Shown: positions 1-9,851, counted from the first letter of the stretch. The stretch is DNA of 64,000 nt from Pseudomonas mandelii (GCF_006438925.1 NZ_RCZA01000006.1:186001-250000); one strand, 5' to 3'. Notes: a model not told the origin generated them from the sequence alone. Program-made: numbers and translations.

Positions 1-28
1 TTGGGTAAAAGCTCTCATGTGCGGTTCC

Positions 29-1447
29 TCAGATCAGTTCGCGAACGTCGATGAAACGACCGTGGACGGCAGCCGCCGCGGCCATGGCCGGGCTGACCAG
101 GTGCGTACGGCCACCGGCGCCCTGACGCCCTTCGAAGTTGCGGTTGGAGGTCGAGGCGCAATGCTCGCCCGACTCCAAGCGGTCCGGGTTCATCGCCAGG
201 CACATCGAGCAACCCGGTTCACGCCACTCGAAACCGGCTTCGAGGAAAATCTTGTCCAGGCCTTCGGCCTCGGCTTGCGCCTTCACCAGGCCCGAGCCCG
301 GCACCACGATGGCTTGCTTGATGGTCGAAGCGACTTTACGGCCCTTGGCGATCACCGCCGCAGCGCGCAAGTCTTCGATCCGCGAGTTGGTGCAGGAACC
401 AATGAAGACGCGGTCCAGTTGAATATCGGTGATCGCCTGATTGGCGCTCAAACCCATGTATTTCAAGGCGCGCTCGATGGAACCGCGTTTGACCAGGTCC
501 ATTTCCTTCGCCGGATCCGGCACATTCTGATCAACCGCCAGGACCATCTCGGGCGATGTGCCCCAGCTGACTTGCGGCTTGATCTGAGTAGCGTCGAGCT
601 CGACCACGGTATCGAACACCGCATCGGCGTCGGACACCAGGTCTTTCCAGGCTTCGACCGCCATGTCCCATTCCGCGCCTTTCGGAGCAAATGGACGACC
701 CTTGACGTAAGCCACGGTTTTTTCGTCGGCAGCCACCAGGCCAACACGAGCGCCGGCTTCAATGGACATGTTGCAGATGGTCATGCGGCCTTCGACGGAC
801 AAATCGCGAATGGCGCTGCCGGCGAACTCGATGGCGTGGCCGTTACCGCCGGCGGTGCCGATCTTGCCGATGACGGCGAGCACGATGTCCTTGGCGGTCA
901 CGCCGAACGGCAACTTGCCCTCGACCGACACCAGCATGTTTTTCATTTTCTTGGCCACCAGGCATTGCGTGGCGAACACGTGCTCGACCTCGGAAGTCCC
1001 GATGCCGTGGGCCAATGCGCCAAACGCGCCGTGGGTCGAGGTGTGCGAGTCGCCGCAGACCACGGTCATGCCCGGCAAGGTGGCACCCTGCTCCGGACCG
1101 ATCACGTGAACGATGCCCTGACGCACATCATTCATCTTGAATTCAGTGATGCCATATTCGTCGCAGTAGTCATCGAGGGTCTGAACCTGCAGGCGCGAGA
1201 CCTGATCGGTAATCGCTTCAATGCCGCCCTTGCGATCTGGAGTGGTCGGAACGTTGTGGTCCGGGGTGGCGATGATCGAGTCGACGCGCCAAGGCTTGCG
1301 CCCGGCCAGACGCAGGCCTTCGAAAGCTTGGGGCGAAGTCACTTCATGGATGATGTGGCGGTCGATATAGATCAGCGACGACCCATCGTCGCGCCGTTTC
1401 ACTTCATGGGAATCCCAAAGCTTGTCGTAAAGCGTTTTGCCGGCCAT
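29..1447 (-). CDS. leuC: 3-isopropylmalate dehydratase large subunit
   Basis: LeuC isomerises 2-isopropylmalate to 3-isopropylmalate in leucine biosynthesis, with the small subunit LeuD (expected just beyond the left edge of the window). The 472-residue protein is full length for the family. The 4Fe-4S ligands are visible as Cys352 in GSCTNSR and Cys413 and Cys416 in [11 protein letters not shown], and the aconitase-type [13 protein letters not shown] segment is at about 131-143. A good Shine-Dalgarno (TGAGGA) sits upstream of the ATG. The gene is divergent from a lysR gene, an arrangement conserved in Pseudomonas. Nothing looks disrupted. Confidence 0.97.
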   Translation of the reverse strand: MAGKTLYDKLWDSHEVKRRDDGSSLIYIDRHIIHEVTSPQAFEGLRLAGRKPWRVDSIIATPDHNVPTTPDRKGGIEAITDQVSRLQVQTLDDYCDEYGITEFKMNDVRQGIVHVIGPEQGATLPGMTVVCGDSHTSTHGAFGALAHGIGTSEVEHVFATQCLVAKKMKNMLVSVEGKLPFGVTAKDIVLAVIGKIGTAGGNGHAIEFAGSAIRDLSVEGRMTICNMSIEAGARVGLVAADEKTVAYVKGRPFAPKGAEWDMAVEAWKDLVSDADAVFDTVVELDATQIKPQVSWGTSPEMVLAVDQNVPDPAKEMDLVKRGSIERALKYMGLSANQAITDIQLDRVFIGSCTNSRIEDLRAAAVIAKGRKVASTIKQAIVVPGSGLVKAQAEAEGLDKIFLEAGFEWREPGCSMCLAMNPDRLESGEHCASTSNRNFEGRQGAGGRTHLVSPAMAAAAAVHGRFIDVRELI

Positions 1448-1600
1448 CAGACGGTCCTCATCAGCTTGCTTCTATTTTCTATGCCTTGGGTCGTGCACGG
1501 TTCAATAGCCCCTTGGCTTGTGAGGTCGATCCTAGGGGGTTACATTAAATAACTCAAATTCATATTTTTTATGCTTTGGATAACCAACTGGAATACCACA

Positions 1601-2491
1601 ATGGATCTGGCCAACCTCAATGCTTTTATCGCGATTGCCGAGACCGGTAGCTTCTCCGGCGCTGGCGAACGGCTGCACCTGACACAACCGGCCATCAGCA
1701 AGCGCATTGCCGGGCTGGAGCAGCAATTGAAGGTGCGCCTGTTCGATCGCCTAGGACGTGAAGTGGGCCTGACCGAAGCCGGACGCGCCTTGCTGCCGCG
1801 TGCCTATCAGATTCTGAATGTGTTGGATGACACCCGCCGCGCCCTGACCAACCTGACCGGCGAAGTGACCGGTCGCCTGACGCTGGCCACCAGCCACCAC
1901 ATCGGCCTGCACCGCTTGCCCCCCTTATTAAGGGAGTTCACCCGACGTTACCCGCAAGTGGCGCTGGATATTCAGTTCCTCGATTCGGAAGTGGCCTACG
2001 AAGAAATCCTCCATGGCCGCGCCGAACTGGCGGTCATCACCCTGGCGCCGGAGCCCCACGCACTGGTCAAGGCCACGCCGGTGTGGGACGACCCGCTGGA
2101 CTTCGTGGTCGCCCCGGAGCACTCGCTGATCAGCCACGGCCCGGTCAGCCTGGCGGACATTGCCCTGCACCCGGCGGTTTTCCCCGGCGGCAACACCTTT
2201 ACTCACCACATCGTCCGGCGCCTGTTCGAAGCTCAAGGCCTGACGCCGAACATCGCCATGAGCACGAATTATCTGGAAACCATCAAGATGATGGTCTCGA
2301 TCGGCCTGGCCTGGAGCGTGTTGCCGCGCACCATGCTTGATGAACAAGTTGCACGAATACCTTTGCCGGGCATACAACTCACTCGCCAGCTAGGCTATAT
2401 CCTGCACACCGAACGGACGCTGTCGAATGCGGCACGGGCCTTTATGGCCCTGCTGGATGCACAAATCGATCTGCCAGGGACTCAAGGCTAA
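1601..2491 (+). CDS. LysR-family transcriptional regulator divergent from leuC
   Basis: A 296-residue LysR regulator. The winged HTH is at the N-terminus (DLANLNAFIAIAETGSFSGA, with LTQPAISKRIAGLE as recognition region, about residues 1-60) and the substrate-binding domain follows. An in-frame ATG exists 30 bases upstream at 1571, but starting at MDLANLNAF matches the normal LysR N-terminus. The 153-base gap to leuC is AT-rich (about 1540-1580) and probably holds both promoters. Divergence from leuC suggests a role in leucine or linked metabolism, but the ligand cannot be read from sequence. Confidence 0.9.
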   Translation: MDLANLNAFIAIAETGSFSGAGERLHLTQPAISKRIAGLEQQLKVRLFDRLGREVGLTEAGRALLPRAYQILNVLDDTRRALTNLTGEVTGRLTLATSHHIGLHRLPPLLREFTRRYPQVALDIQFLDSEVAYEEILHGRAELAVITLAPEPHALVKATPVWDDPLDFVVAPEHSLISHGPVSLADIALHPAVFPGGNTFTHHIVRRLFEAQGLTPNIAMSTNYLETIKMMVSIGLAWSVLPRTMLDEQVARIPLPGIQLTRQLGYILHTERTLSNAARAFMALLDAQIDLPGTQG

Positions 2492-2557
2492 GTTGTGCTA
2501 CTCCTATAGAGCCGAGAAAACCTGTGCCTAACGCCTAATTCAGCCCAAGGCTTGCCA

Positions 2558-5500
2558 ATGCCGAAATCTGTTGACCGTATTCCGACGATGCCGCGTATAC
2601 AGGCGCTTGACCCAAAACGGTCCGAGCAGAGCTGGGAAAGCGCCCCACAATTGCTGGCCGCCCTCAACGGTGCACATTTGGGCGCCTGGTATTGGGACAT
2701 CGAGCGTGGGCAGATCAGTTGGTCGCGGGGTACCCAGGCGCTGTTCGGCTTCGATCCCCGGCAACCGCTGCCGGCGGATCTGGAATACCTCGACTTGCTG
2801 CCGCCAGAGGATCGGGCGAAAACCATTCGCGCCTTCGACGCGGTGATCGCCGGCGCCCCGCTGGAACAGGCGATGCATCACCGCATCCGCTGGCCCGACG
2901 GCAGCCTGCACTGGCTGGAGATCAATGGCAGCCTGCTGCCGGACAAACACGGCCGGCCACGGATGATTGGCGTCATCCGCGAAATCACCCACCAGCGTCA
3001 GCGCGAACAGGCGTTGAGCAGCTCGGAAAAACGCTTCGCCACGCTGTTCCACCTGTGTCCGAACATGGTCCTGCTGACTCGCCAGGAAGACGGCCTGATC
3101 AGCGAAGCCAACCAGTATTTCGAAAGCCTGTTTGGCTGGCCAGTACAGGACGCCATCGGTCGCACCACCCTGGAACTGGGCCTCTGGGTGCATCCGGAGC
3201 AACGGGCGCAACTCGTCAAAGCCACCAAGGCCAAGGGCGAACTGATCAACATGGAGGTGCAATTTCGTGCCAGCAACGGCCAGATCCACGACGGCATCCT
3301 CAGCGCGCAAAAGGTCGAGCTCGAAGGTCAGCCTTATCTACTGAGTACGTTCCTTGACACCACTGAACGCAAAGCCGCCGAACATGCCCTGAAAGACAGC
3401 CAGGAGCGCCTCGACCTGGCGCTGGATTCAGCGCAACTCGGCACCTGGGACTGGCACATTCCCAGCGGCATGCTGTACGGCTCGGCTCGCGCCGCCCAAC
3501 TGCACGGGCTGGAAGCCATACCTTTCCATGAATCCTTCGACGATTTTTTTGAAGGCGTGCCCGGCGAAGAGCGCGACACCATGCGCGATGCCTATCGCAG
3601 CCTGCGAGAAGGCCCTGCCGGCAATTATCAACTGACCTACCGCGTACAACTGCCGGACGGCAGCTCGCGCTACCTGGAAAGCCGCGCCCGACTCTATCGC
3701 GATGAAAACGGTGCCCCGCTGCGCATGGCCGGCACCTTGCTCGACATCACCGATCAGGTGGAGCGGGAGCAGCTGCTGGTGGCGTCCGAAGAGAAGTTCG
3801 CCACCCTGTTCCAGGTCAGCCCGGACCCCATTTGCGTGACCCGTCAGGACACCGGCCAATTTATCGAAATCAACTCCAGCTTCAGCCAAACCTTCGGCTG
3901 GAGCGCCACCGATGTGATTGGCCGCGGCGCCGACGAAATCGGCCTATGGGACGCTTCGGCGCAAAGCCTGCGACGGATCGAGCAGGTCATCCGCGAACAG
4001 GGTCTGAACAACGTGGCGATCCTCGTTCAGCACAAAGACGGGCAAGCCCTGACCTGCGTGATTTCCAGCCGTCAGATCAGCGTCGGCGACCAGCCGTGCA
4101 TCGTCACCACCCTGCGCGATATCACTCAGCAGCAACGCTCGGAAGCAGCGCTCAAGGCCAGCGAAGAGAAGTTCGCCAAGGCCTTCCACTCCAGCCCGGA
4201 CGCCATCACCATCACCGAGCGCGACACCGGGCGTTATCTGGAGGTTAACGATGGCTTTTGCCGCCTGACTGGCTACCGCGCCGATGAAGTGGTGGGTCGC
4301 ACGGTGTATCAGGTCGGCATCTGGGCCGAGGAAAAACAACGTTCGGCGCTGCTCGCCGAACTACAGATCAAGGGCCGGGTGCATCACCAGGAAATGCTCG
4401 GGCGCAATAAACGCGGCGAGTTGCTGACCGTCGAAGTCTCGGTAGAACCGATCACCCTCAACGAAACCGCCTGCCTGCTGCTGACCGCGCGTGACGTCAG
4501 CCTGCTGAAAAACGCCGAAGCGCAGATCCGTCACCTGGCCTACCATGACCCGCTGACCAACCTGCCCAACCGCGCCCTGCTGATGGATCGCCTGAGCCAG
4601 CAGATTGCCCTGCTCAAGCGCCACAACCTGCGCGGCGCCCTGATGTTTCTCGACCTTGATCACTTCAAGCACATCAATGATTCCCTCGGTCATCCGGTGG
4701 GCGATACCGTGCTGAAAATCATCACCGCGCGCCTCGAAGCCAGTGTGCGCATGGAAGACACCGTCGCGCGTTTGGGCGGTGACGAATTCGTGGTGCTGCT
4801 CAGCGGGCTCGAAGGCTCGCGCAACGAGGTCAGCGAGCAAGTCCTGCAACTGGCGGATACCTTGCGTGAACTGCTGTCGGAGCCGATGTTCCTCGACGGA
4901 CAACGCCTGCAAGTAACCCCGAGCATCGGCATCGCACTGATTCCCGATCATGGTTCGACCCCGACCGACCTGCTCAAACGCGCCGACATCGCCCTCTACC
5001 GGGCCAAGGATTCGGGCCGCAACACCACGCAGATGTACCACAACACCATGCAGAAGGCGGCGAGCGAACGCTTGCGCATGGAAACCGACCTGCGCCTGGC
5101 CCTTTCCCGGGGTGAATTCCGCGTGCACTACCAGCCTCAAGTCGACGCCCGGAACGACCGCATTGTCGGCGCCGAGGCGCTGGTGCGCTGGAACCACCCG
5201 GAACTTGGCGCGCAATCGCCCACCGAGTTCATCAAGGTGCTGGAGGACAGCGGGCTGATTCTGGAAGTCGGCACCTGGATCGTCGACGAGGCCTGCAGCG
5301 CCTTCAAACAACTGATCGCCAATGGCCTGGTCGATCCGCTGGACTTCAGCCTGTGCGTGAACATCAGCCCGCGGCAATTTCGCCAGAACGACTTCGTCGA
5401 ACGCATCGAACACAGCCTCGCCAGCCACGGTCTGCCCTGCTCGCTGCTGAAACTGGAAATCACCGAAGGCATCGTGATCCAGAACCTGGAAGACACCATC

Positions 5501-5836
5501 AACAAAATGCGGAACCTGAAAAAACTCGGCGTGAGTTTCGCCATGGACGATTTCGGCACCGGTTACTCCTCGCTGACCTACCTCAAGCGCCTGCCGGTCG
5601 ACACCCTGAAAATCGACCAATCGTTTATCCGCGACGCCACCACCGACCCCAACGACGCCGAGATCATCCGCGCCATCGTTGCCATGGCCCGCAGCCTGGA
5701 ATTGAAAGTGATTGCCGAAGGGGTAGAGACGCCGGAGCAGCTCGAATTCTTGCAGGGGCTGGGCTGCCATTTTTATCAGGGGTATTTGCACAGCCCGCCG
5801 CTGCCGGTGGAGGATTTCCAGAAGTTGCTCAAGTGA
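2558..5836 (+). CDS. Multi-PAS GGDEF-EAL cyclic-di-GMP protein
   Basis: A cytoplasmic protein of about 1092 residues without membrane segments. I count five PAS-type modules in roughly the first 650 residues (repeated 'SEEKFATLF..SPD' and 'DITERKAAE' signatures), then a GGDEF domain and a C-terminal EAL domain. The cyclase motif is intact (RLGGDEFVVLL) and is preceded at the proper five-residue spacing by an RMED allosteric I-site. The EAL domain has EALVRW and DDFGTGYSSL, so it looks catalytically competent; both synthesis and breakdown of cyclic-di-GMP are possible. The start is chosen at ATG 2558 because AAGG lies seven bases upstream; a TTG at 2552 is in frame. The stacked PAS domains imply a redox or small-ligand input. 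Confidence 0.92.
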   Translation: MPKSVDRIPTMPRIQALDPKRSEQSWESAPQLLAALNGAHLGAWYWDIERGQISWSRGTQALFGFDPRQPLPADLEYLDLLPPEDRAKTIRAFDAVIAGAPLEQAMHHRIRWPDGSLHWLEINGSLLPDKHGRPRMIGVIREITHQRQREQALSSSEKRFATLFHLCPNMVLLTRQEDGLISEANQYFESLFGWPVQDAIGRTTLELGLWVHPEQRAQLVKATKAKGELINMEVQFRASNGQIHDGILSAQKVELEGQPYLLSTFLDTTERKAAEHALKDSQERLDLALDSAQLGTWDWHIPSGMLYGSARAAQLHGLEAIPFHESFDDFFEGVPGEERDTMRDAYRSLREGPAGNYQLTYRVQLPDGSSRYLESRARLYRDENGAPLRMAGTLLDITDQVEREQLLVASEEKFATLFQVSPDPICVTRQDTGQFIEINSSFSQTFGWSATDVIGRGADEIGLWDASAQSLRRIEQVIREQGLNNVAILVQHKDGQALTCVISSRQISVGDQPCIVTTLRDITQQQRSEAALKASEEKFAKAFHSSPDAITITERDTGRYLEVNDGFCRLTGYRADEVVGRTVYQVGIWAEEKQRSALLAELQIKGRVHHQEMLGRNKRGELLTVEVSVEPITLNETACLLLTARDVSLLKNAEAQIRHLAYHDPLTNLPNRALLMDRLSQQIALLKRHNLRGALMFLDLDHFKHINDSLGHPVGDTVLKIITARLEASVRMEDTVARLGGDEFVVLLSGLEGSRNEVSEQVLQLADTLRELLSEPMFLDGQRLQVTPSIGIALIPDHGSTPTDLLKRADIALYRAKDSGRNTTQMYHNTMQKAASERLRMETDLRLALSRGEFRVHYQPQVDARNDRIVGAEALVRWNHPELGAQSPTEFIKVLEDSGLILEVGTWIVDEACSAFKQLIANGLVDPLDFSLCVNISPRQFRQNDFVERIEHSLASHGLPCSLLKLEITEGIVIQNLEDTINKMRNLKKLGVSFAMDDFGTGYSSLTYLKRLPVDTLKIDQSFIRDATTDPNDAEIIRAIVAMARSLELKVIAEGVETPEQLEFLQGLGCHFYQGYLHSPPLPVEDFQKLLK

Positions 5837-5846
5837 CACGGACCTT

Positions 5847-5993
5847 GTAGCAGCTGCCGAGCAGCGCGAGGCTGCGTTCGGCTGCGAAGCAGTCGTAAAG
5901 TCAAAGTTCGCGGTTATCCAGGAAAACTATGCAGGCAGAATTCACGACTGCTGCGCAGCCGAACGCAGCCTCGCGCTGCTCGGCAGCTGCTAC
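5847..5993. repeat. Paired REP palindromes ('gtagcagctgcc' class)
   Basis: Two long inverted copies beginning GTAGCAGCTGCCGAGCAGCG and ending with its complement flank a spacer of about 50 bases. The arms include GCGAGGCTGCGTTCGGCTGCG. This is the convergent paired-REP (REPIN) organisation typical of Pseudomonas intergenic DNA. Confidence 0.85.
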
Positions 5994-6036
5994 AGAGCAT
6001 GCGCAATGTTTGAAATCATCTGGATGACGGGCACAA

Positions 6037-6061
6037 AAAAGGGCGCCAGTGGCGCCCTTTT
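6037..6061. terminator. Bidirectional rho-independent terminator
   Basis: Perfect hairpin GGGCGCC-AGT-GGCGCCC with A and T tracts on both sides. It lies between the convergent GGDEF-EAL gene and the hsp20 gene and can serve both. Confidence 0.88.
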
Positions 6062-6073
6062 CATTGCTCTGCC

Positions 6074-6520
6074 TTAATGCTGCAGCACTGGCTTTTGTGT
6101 CCCGTTGATCGGGATGCGTTTGGCTTTCGCCTCTTCCGGTATCACCCGCAACAGGTCGATGCTCAACAAACCGTTGCTCAGGCCGGCGGCCTTGATTTCG
6201 ATATGGTCCGCCAGACGGAAGGACAGTTTGAAGGCACGCTGTGCGATGCCTTGGTACAGATAAGTGACGTCTTCGCTCGCGTCACGTTTGCCGCCACTGA
6301 TGGTCAGCACACCTTTTTCCACTTGCAGCTCCAGGTCTTCTTCCTGGAAGCCGGCGGCCGCAACGACGATGCGGTATTGGTCGTCGCCGTGTTTTTCCAC
6401 GTTGTAAGGTGGGTAGGTGCTGCCTGGCTCGTTGCGCAGGGCGGTTTCGAACAGGTCATTGAAACGGTCGAAGCCTACCGAGGAACGGAACAGTGGTGCC
6501 ATGGAAAATGCAGTACTCAT
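6074..6520 (-). CDS. Small heat shock protein, Hsp20 family (IbpA-like)
   Basis: A 148-residue ATP-independent holdase chaperone. The N-terminus (MSTAFSMAPLFRSSVGFDRFNDLFE) matches IbpA-type proteins. The alpha-crystallin domain covers about 38-130, with GVLTISG in its core (about 90-96). The C-terminal IxI-type anchor is represented by KRIPI (about 134-138). The start codon follows a SD (AGGAG) that is part of a thermometer-like 5' UTR, and a sigma-32 promoter lies just upstream (both listed separately). The gene is monocistronic with its own terminator. Confidence 0.93.
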   Translation of the reverse strand: MSTAFSMAPLFRSSVGFDRFNDLFETALRNEPGSTYPPYNVEKHGDDQYRIVVAAAGFQEEDLELQVEKGVLTISGGKRDASEDVTYLYQGIAQRAFKLSFRLADHIEIKAAGLSNGLLSIDLLRVIPEEAKAKRIPINGTQKPVLQH

Positions 6521-6587
6521 GATTCAAATCTCCTGAAACATATCAGCAAGTTTTTTTGTCTCCGCGACCCGAATTCGGCATCGCGTA
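6521..6587 (-). promoter_or_regulatory. ROSE-like RNA thermometer in the hsp20 5' UTR
   Basis: The leader is about 66 nt, with TTGCT at 6545-6549 (minus strand) positioned to pair imperfectly with the SD AGGAG (around 6530-6534). A U(U/C)GCU opposite the SD is the hallmark of ROSE elements, which are known on ibpA-type mRNAs of Pseudomonas. Folding was not computed here. Confidence 0.6.
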
Positions 6588-6593
6588 ATCCTT

Positions 6594-6621
6594 AAATAAG
6601 GACCGCTGATTGCTTTTCAAG
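6594..6621 (-). promoter_or_regulatory. Sigma-32 (RpoH) promoter of hsp20
   Basis: On the minus strand a -35 CTTGAAA (6615-6621) and a -10 CCTTATTT (6594-6601) are separated by 13 bases. This is close to the heat shock consensus CTTGAAA-N11-16-CCCCATNT. Confidence 0.75.
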
Positions 6622-6640
6622 AGATTATTTACAGATTTTC

Positions 6641-7600
6641 TCAGGCTGCTTCGGACACCTGAAGACCCAGTAAACGCGAGACCTGATCCAGTTCGGTCTC
6701 ACGACGCAGCACGGTGAACAGCTCGACCGCTTCGGGATAATTACGGGTCAGCATCGCCAGCCACTGCTTCAAGCGACCCGGCGATTGGCGCGCCGTCATC
6801 TGCGCCTTGGCTTGCAGCCAGAAGTCCTGAATCAATGGCAACAGCTCGGCCCAGGTCATCTCGACGACGTCCTCACCGGCCCGCGCCATTGCGATTTGCC
6901 GTGCCAGGTCCGGGCGCGACACCAGGCCACGACCGAGCATGATGTCCTCGACGCCGCTGATTTCGCGGCAACGACGCCAGTCTTCGACGCTCCAGATGTC
7001 GCCGTTGGCGAACACCGGAACCTTGACGACATCCTGCACCCGGGGGATCCATTCCCAATGGGCTGGCGGTTTGTAGCCGTCAGTTTTGGTCCGTGCATGA
7101 ACCACGATGTGCGCCGCGCCCCCTTCGGCCAGGGCCGTGGCACACACCAGCGCACCGTCCGGGCTATCGAAACCCAGGCGCATCTTGGCAGTCACCGGAA
7201 TGTGCGCCGGAACGGCACGACGCACGTGTTCGACGATCTGGTTCAGCAGCTCAGGCTCTTTGAGCAGCACTGCGCCGCCACGGGACTTGTTCACAGTCTT
7301 GGCCGGGCAGCCGAAGTTCAAGTCGATCACCTCAGACCCCAGCTCGCAAGCCAGCGCAGCGTTTTCCGCCAGGCATACCGGATCGGAACCGAGCAGCTGC
7401 ACCCGCAGCGGCACGCCGGATGCGGTGCGGGCGCCGGTCAGCAGTTCCGGGCCGAATTTGTGGTAATAGGCAGGCGTAAGCAGTTGATCGTTGATCCGAA
7501 TGAACTCGGTCACGCACCAATCGATACCGCCCACACGGGTCAGCACGTCCCGCAGGATGTTGTCGACCAACCCCTCCATGGGCGCCAAAGCAATTTGCAT
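6641..7600 (-). CDS. dusC: tRNA-dihydrouridine(16) synthase
   Basis: An FMN enzyme reducing U16 of tRNA to dihydrouridine. The N-terminal [13 protein letters not shown] motif is the FMN-binding start of Dus proteins. [17 protein letters not shown] contains the catalytic Cys (about residue 98). [18 protein letters not shown] closes the TIM barrel. Start at [10 protein letters not shown] is preferred; the ORF can be extended five codons to 7615. At 319 residues with the DusC-type short C-terminal helical domain it is distinct from the DusA at 43774. Confidence 0.92.
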   Translation of the reverse strand: MQIALAPMEGLVDNILRDVLTRVGGIDWCVTEFIRINDQLLTPAYYHKFGPELLTGARTASGVPLRVQLLGSDPVCLAENAALACELGSEVIDLNFGCPAKTVNKSRGGAVLLKEPELLNQIVEHVRRAVPAHIPVTAKMRLGFDSPDGALVCATALAEGGAAHIVVHARTKTDGYKPPAHWEWIPRVQDVVKVPVFANGDIWSVEDWRRCREISGVEDIMLGRGLVSRPDLARQIAMARAGEDVVEMTWAELLPLIQDFWLQAKAQMTARQSPGRLKQWLAMLTRNYPEAVELFTVLRRETELDQVSRLLGLQVSEAA

Positions 7601-7674
7601 GAAAAACACACTCAACGAAAAACGTGCGGCAGTTTACTGGGTTCAGAGAAAATCTGCAGAACATCGCAGATCAA

Positions 7675-7764
7675 CTGTGGGAGCGAGCTTGCTCGCGAAG
7701 GCGGCGCGTCAAACAACTTATGTTTCGACTGATACACCGCTTTCGCGAGCAAGCCCGCTCCCAC
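7675..7764. repeat. Paired REP palindromes ('gtgggagcgagc' class)
   Basis: Convergent copies CTGTGGGAGCGAGCTTGCTC at the left and its complement at the right, with about 40 bases between. The right arm ends almost at the stop codon of the thioesterase gene. Confidence 0.85.
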
Positions 7765-7765
7765 A

Positions 7766-8215
7766 TTAGATTTTGGTCGTATCCAACATCTGCAACGCCG
7801 GGCCGTAGCCTTCGATGAACTCTGCCGGCATGCGCTTGGGCTTGCCGGTCGACAGCTCGATGCAGACGAAGGAGGTCTGCGCCCGCAGCAACGTGGTGTT
7901 GTCGCTGGGGCGTTTCAACTGAAAGTGTCGGGTCATTTTCAGGCGCTGGTCCCAATCGACGATCCAGGTCGCCAATTGCAACTCATCGCCTTCATAGGCG
8001 GCCGCCAGGTAATCGATCTCGTGCCGCACCACCGCCATCGCCCGATCCAGTCGACGATACTCGACCAGGTCCAGGCCAAGCCGCTGGGAGTGGCGCCAGG
8101 CACAGCGTTCGAGCCAGGTCACGTACACCGCGTTGTTCGCGTGACCCAACCCATCGATGTCCTCTGCGCCGACTTCCAGATCAATGATAAATGGCGTTGC
8201 CCGATCCCAGCCCAT
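7766..8215 (-). CDS. Acyl-CoA thioesterase, 4HBT hotdog family
   Basis: A 149-residue single hotdog domain. The motif DGLGHANNAVYVTWLERCAW near residues 20-39 is the conserved 4-hydroxybenzoyl-CoA thioesterase-type active-site helix. Proteins of this type hydrolyse acyl-CoA thioesters; the natural acyl group is not predictable. It lies 48 bases downstream of the alpha/beta hydrolase gene on the same strand and may be cotranscribed with it and the TetR gene. Confidence 0.88.
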   Translation of the reverse strand: MGWDRATPFIIDLEVGAEDIDGLGHANNAVYVTWLERCAWRHSQRLGLDLVEYRRLDRAMAVVRHEIDYLAAAYEGDELQLATWIVDWDQRLKMTRHFQLKRPSDNTTLLRAQTSFVCIELSTGKPKRMPAEFIEGYGPALQMLDTTKI

Positions 8216-8263
8216 GCCCCACTCCCGGTCAGAAAATTTTTACCGGGGCAGTGTAACGGATGC

Positions 8264-9097
8264 TCAGGCCGATTGGCGCGATTGCAGACTGCGACCGGCG
8301 AGCAACGAGAGAACGCCTTCGATCACTCGAGGGTCAGCCAGTACCCGCTGATGCCCCCCCTCTTCCAGGCGCAACAGACGGCTGTCAAACCAGGCCTCGT
8401 TGATCAGCTGCGATTCCTTGACCGGAACGTAGCAGTCGTCTTCGGCATGAACGATCAGGCCGGGCATGTCGAGCTGATAGTGCGCGACATCCAGTGCCGC
8501 AGCGCGCATGCCGACGTCTCTTTCGACCTGACGAATGAACGCCGAGCGGGCTTTCGGTGGCAGCCGAACATAGCGGGCGAAACCGCGCAATACGCCGAGA
8601 ATCCGCGCCGGGGCAGCGATAGTGACCAGGGTTTCGGTACGCAAGCCCAACTGAACGGCGAGCATGGCACTGGCGCCGCCCATGGAGTGGCCAATGACGG
8701 CTTGCAGCGGTGGCAACTCGGCAGCGGCCTCAAGCATGGCCCGGGCAAACAGCACCACATTGGCCTCGCGACCCGGCGAGCGACCGTGGGCCGGACCGTC
8801 CAGCGCAACCACGGTGTAACCGGCATCGACCAGCGCGGTGATAAGACTGGCAAACTGAGTCGGCCGGCCTTCCCAACCGTGCATCAGCAACACGGCGGGA
8901 CCTTGCCCCCAACGCAGCGCCGAGAGACCGAAGCGCAGGGTGATTCGCTCGGACTTGGCCAGCAGCGGCAATTCCCAATCACGCGACGGCAGTTCCCGCG
9001 GCGTCATGAATGCCAGTCGCATTTTGCTCGCGACCAGTTTCGGTGCGAACCAGCCCAAGGTGCCATTAACGCCACGAACCCACTTCAACGTGCTCAT
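8264..9097 (-). CDS. Alpha/beta hydrolase
   Basis: A soluble hydrolase of about 277 residues. LLMHGWEGRPTQF gives the oxyanion-hole HGW motif, GHSMGGASAML is the nucleophile elbow with the catalytic Ser, and a C-terminal EEGGHQRVL supplies the His. Start is taken at MSTLKWVRG; an ATG three codons earlier (9106) is also possible. The gene follows a TetR gene by about 30 bases, so it is probably the regulator's target. Substrate unknown; esterase or lipase-like activity is typical. Confidence 0.85.
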   Translation of the reverse strand: MSTLKWVRGVNGTLGWFAPKLVASKMRLAFMTPRELPSRDWELPLLAKSERITLRFGLSALRWGQGPAVLLMHGWEGRPTQFASLITALVDAGYTVVALDGPAHGRSPGREANVVLFARAMLEAAAELPPLQAVIGHSMGGASAMLAVQLGLRTETLVTIAAPARILGVLRGFARYVRLPPKARSAFIRQVERDVGMRAAALDVAHYQLDMPGLIVHAEDDCYVPVKESQLINEAWFDSRLLRLEEGGHQRVLADPRVIEGVLSLLAGRSLQSRQSA

Positions 9098-9128
9098 CGC
9101 TCTCACTCCTCAGGCCAATGCCTTTAGG

Positions 9129-9668
9129 TCACAGCACCGCAGACTTGGCGGCGCGCAGCAATCGATCGGACAATTCTCCTGGCCCCAACGCGCGAGCCAA
9201 AGCCAAACCACCGACCATCAAGGCCATGTCGGCCAAGGCTTTGTCGGTGTCTTCCGGGCTGGCCGCCAACTGCGCGACCATCATTTCCACATGCTCATTC
9301 AACGCCACGCGAAACGCGTCCGGCAGGCGCCCCAGCTCACCGACAGAAGCCGGAATCGGGCACGCTGACTCAGAGGAATCACGGTGTTTGCGCGACAGAT
9401 AAAACGCAGCAACCAGCGCGCGACGTTCTTCGCCGGTCAATTCGGCGTCCATGTCGGCGATCAAGCCACGCCGGTGACCGAGCAATTGCTTGAACGCTTC
9501 CAGCATCATCGCGTCCTTGCTTTCGAAGTGCGCATAGAAGCCGCCGACGGTCAGGCCGGCCGCGCCCATCACTTCGCCCACGCTCGGTTCGGCCGGGCCG
9601 CGCTGAATCAGCGCTGCGCTGGCAGCCTTGAGGATGCGTTCGCGGGTTTGAGCTTTTTTATCGTTCAT
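9129..9668 (-). CDS. TetR/AcrR-family transcriptional regulator
   Basis: 179 residues. The HTH is at about 8-53 (RERILKAASAALIQRG, then TVGGFYAHFESKDAM as recognition helix and following segment). The C-terminal ligand domain is short. First gene of a probable operon with the downstream hydrolase and thioesterase. An AT-rich palindromic region immediately upstream is a likely autoregulatory operator. Confidence 0.9.
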   Translation of the reverse strand: MNDKKAQTRERILKAASAALIQRGPAEPSVGEVMGAAGLTVGGFYAHFESKDAMMLEAFKQLLGHRRGLIADMDAELTGEERRALVAAFYLSRKHRDSSESACPIPASVGELGRLPDAFRVALNEHVEMMVAQLAASPEDTDKALADMALMVGGLALARALGPGELSDRLLRAAKSAVL

Positions 9669-9691
9669 CGTTGCCTCCGAATATTACGACT

Positions 9692-9713
9692 AGAATATTA
9701 TTCTCATAATAAT
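9692..9713. promoter_or_regulatory. Candidate TetR operator
   Basis: AGAATA-T-TATTCT (9692-9704) overlaps a second inverted repeat, ATTATT (9697-9702) with AATAAT (9708-9713). They lie 24-45 bases upstream of the TetR start codon in an otherwise GC-rich genome, as expected for an autoregulated promoter. Confidence 0.5.
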
Positions 9714-9796
9714 TTTACGCAAGTCGTGGATGTGACCGCTGGTCTGAAGAACAGTTTGAAAGAATTAGGGGATTTGGCCAAACGCCAGACAAACAA

Positions 9797-9825
9797 AAGG
9801 GCCATTCAATAATTGAATGACCCTT
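9797..9825 (-). terminator. Terminator of the tRNA operon
   Basis: Hairpin AAGGG-CATTCAAT/ATTGAATG-CCCTT. On the minus strand it is followed by TTTTGTTTGT. It is 27 bases downstream of the last tRNA-Glu. Confidence 0.8.
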
Positions 9826-9851
9826 ATAAAATCCCGCAGAGCGGGTAATCG

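Noticed and set aside
17..1552. 511-codon open frame on the plus strand opposite leuC
   Set aside because: It is the antisense shadow of leuC, caused by high GC3; leuC has all family motifs and an SD.
4361..5839. 492-codon minus-strand frame inside the GGDEF-EAL gene
   Set aside because: Antisense shadow of a clearly conserved gene; no SD or family signature.
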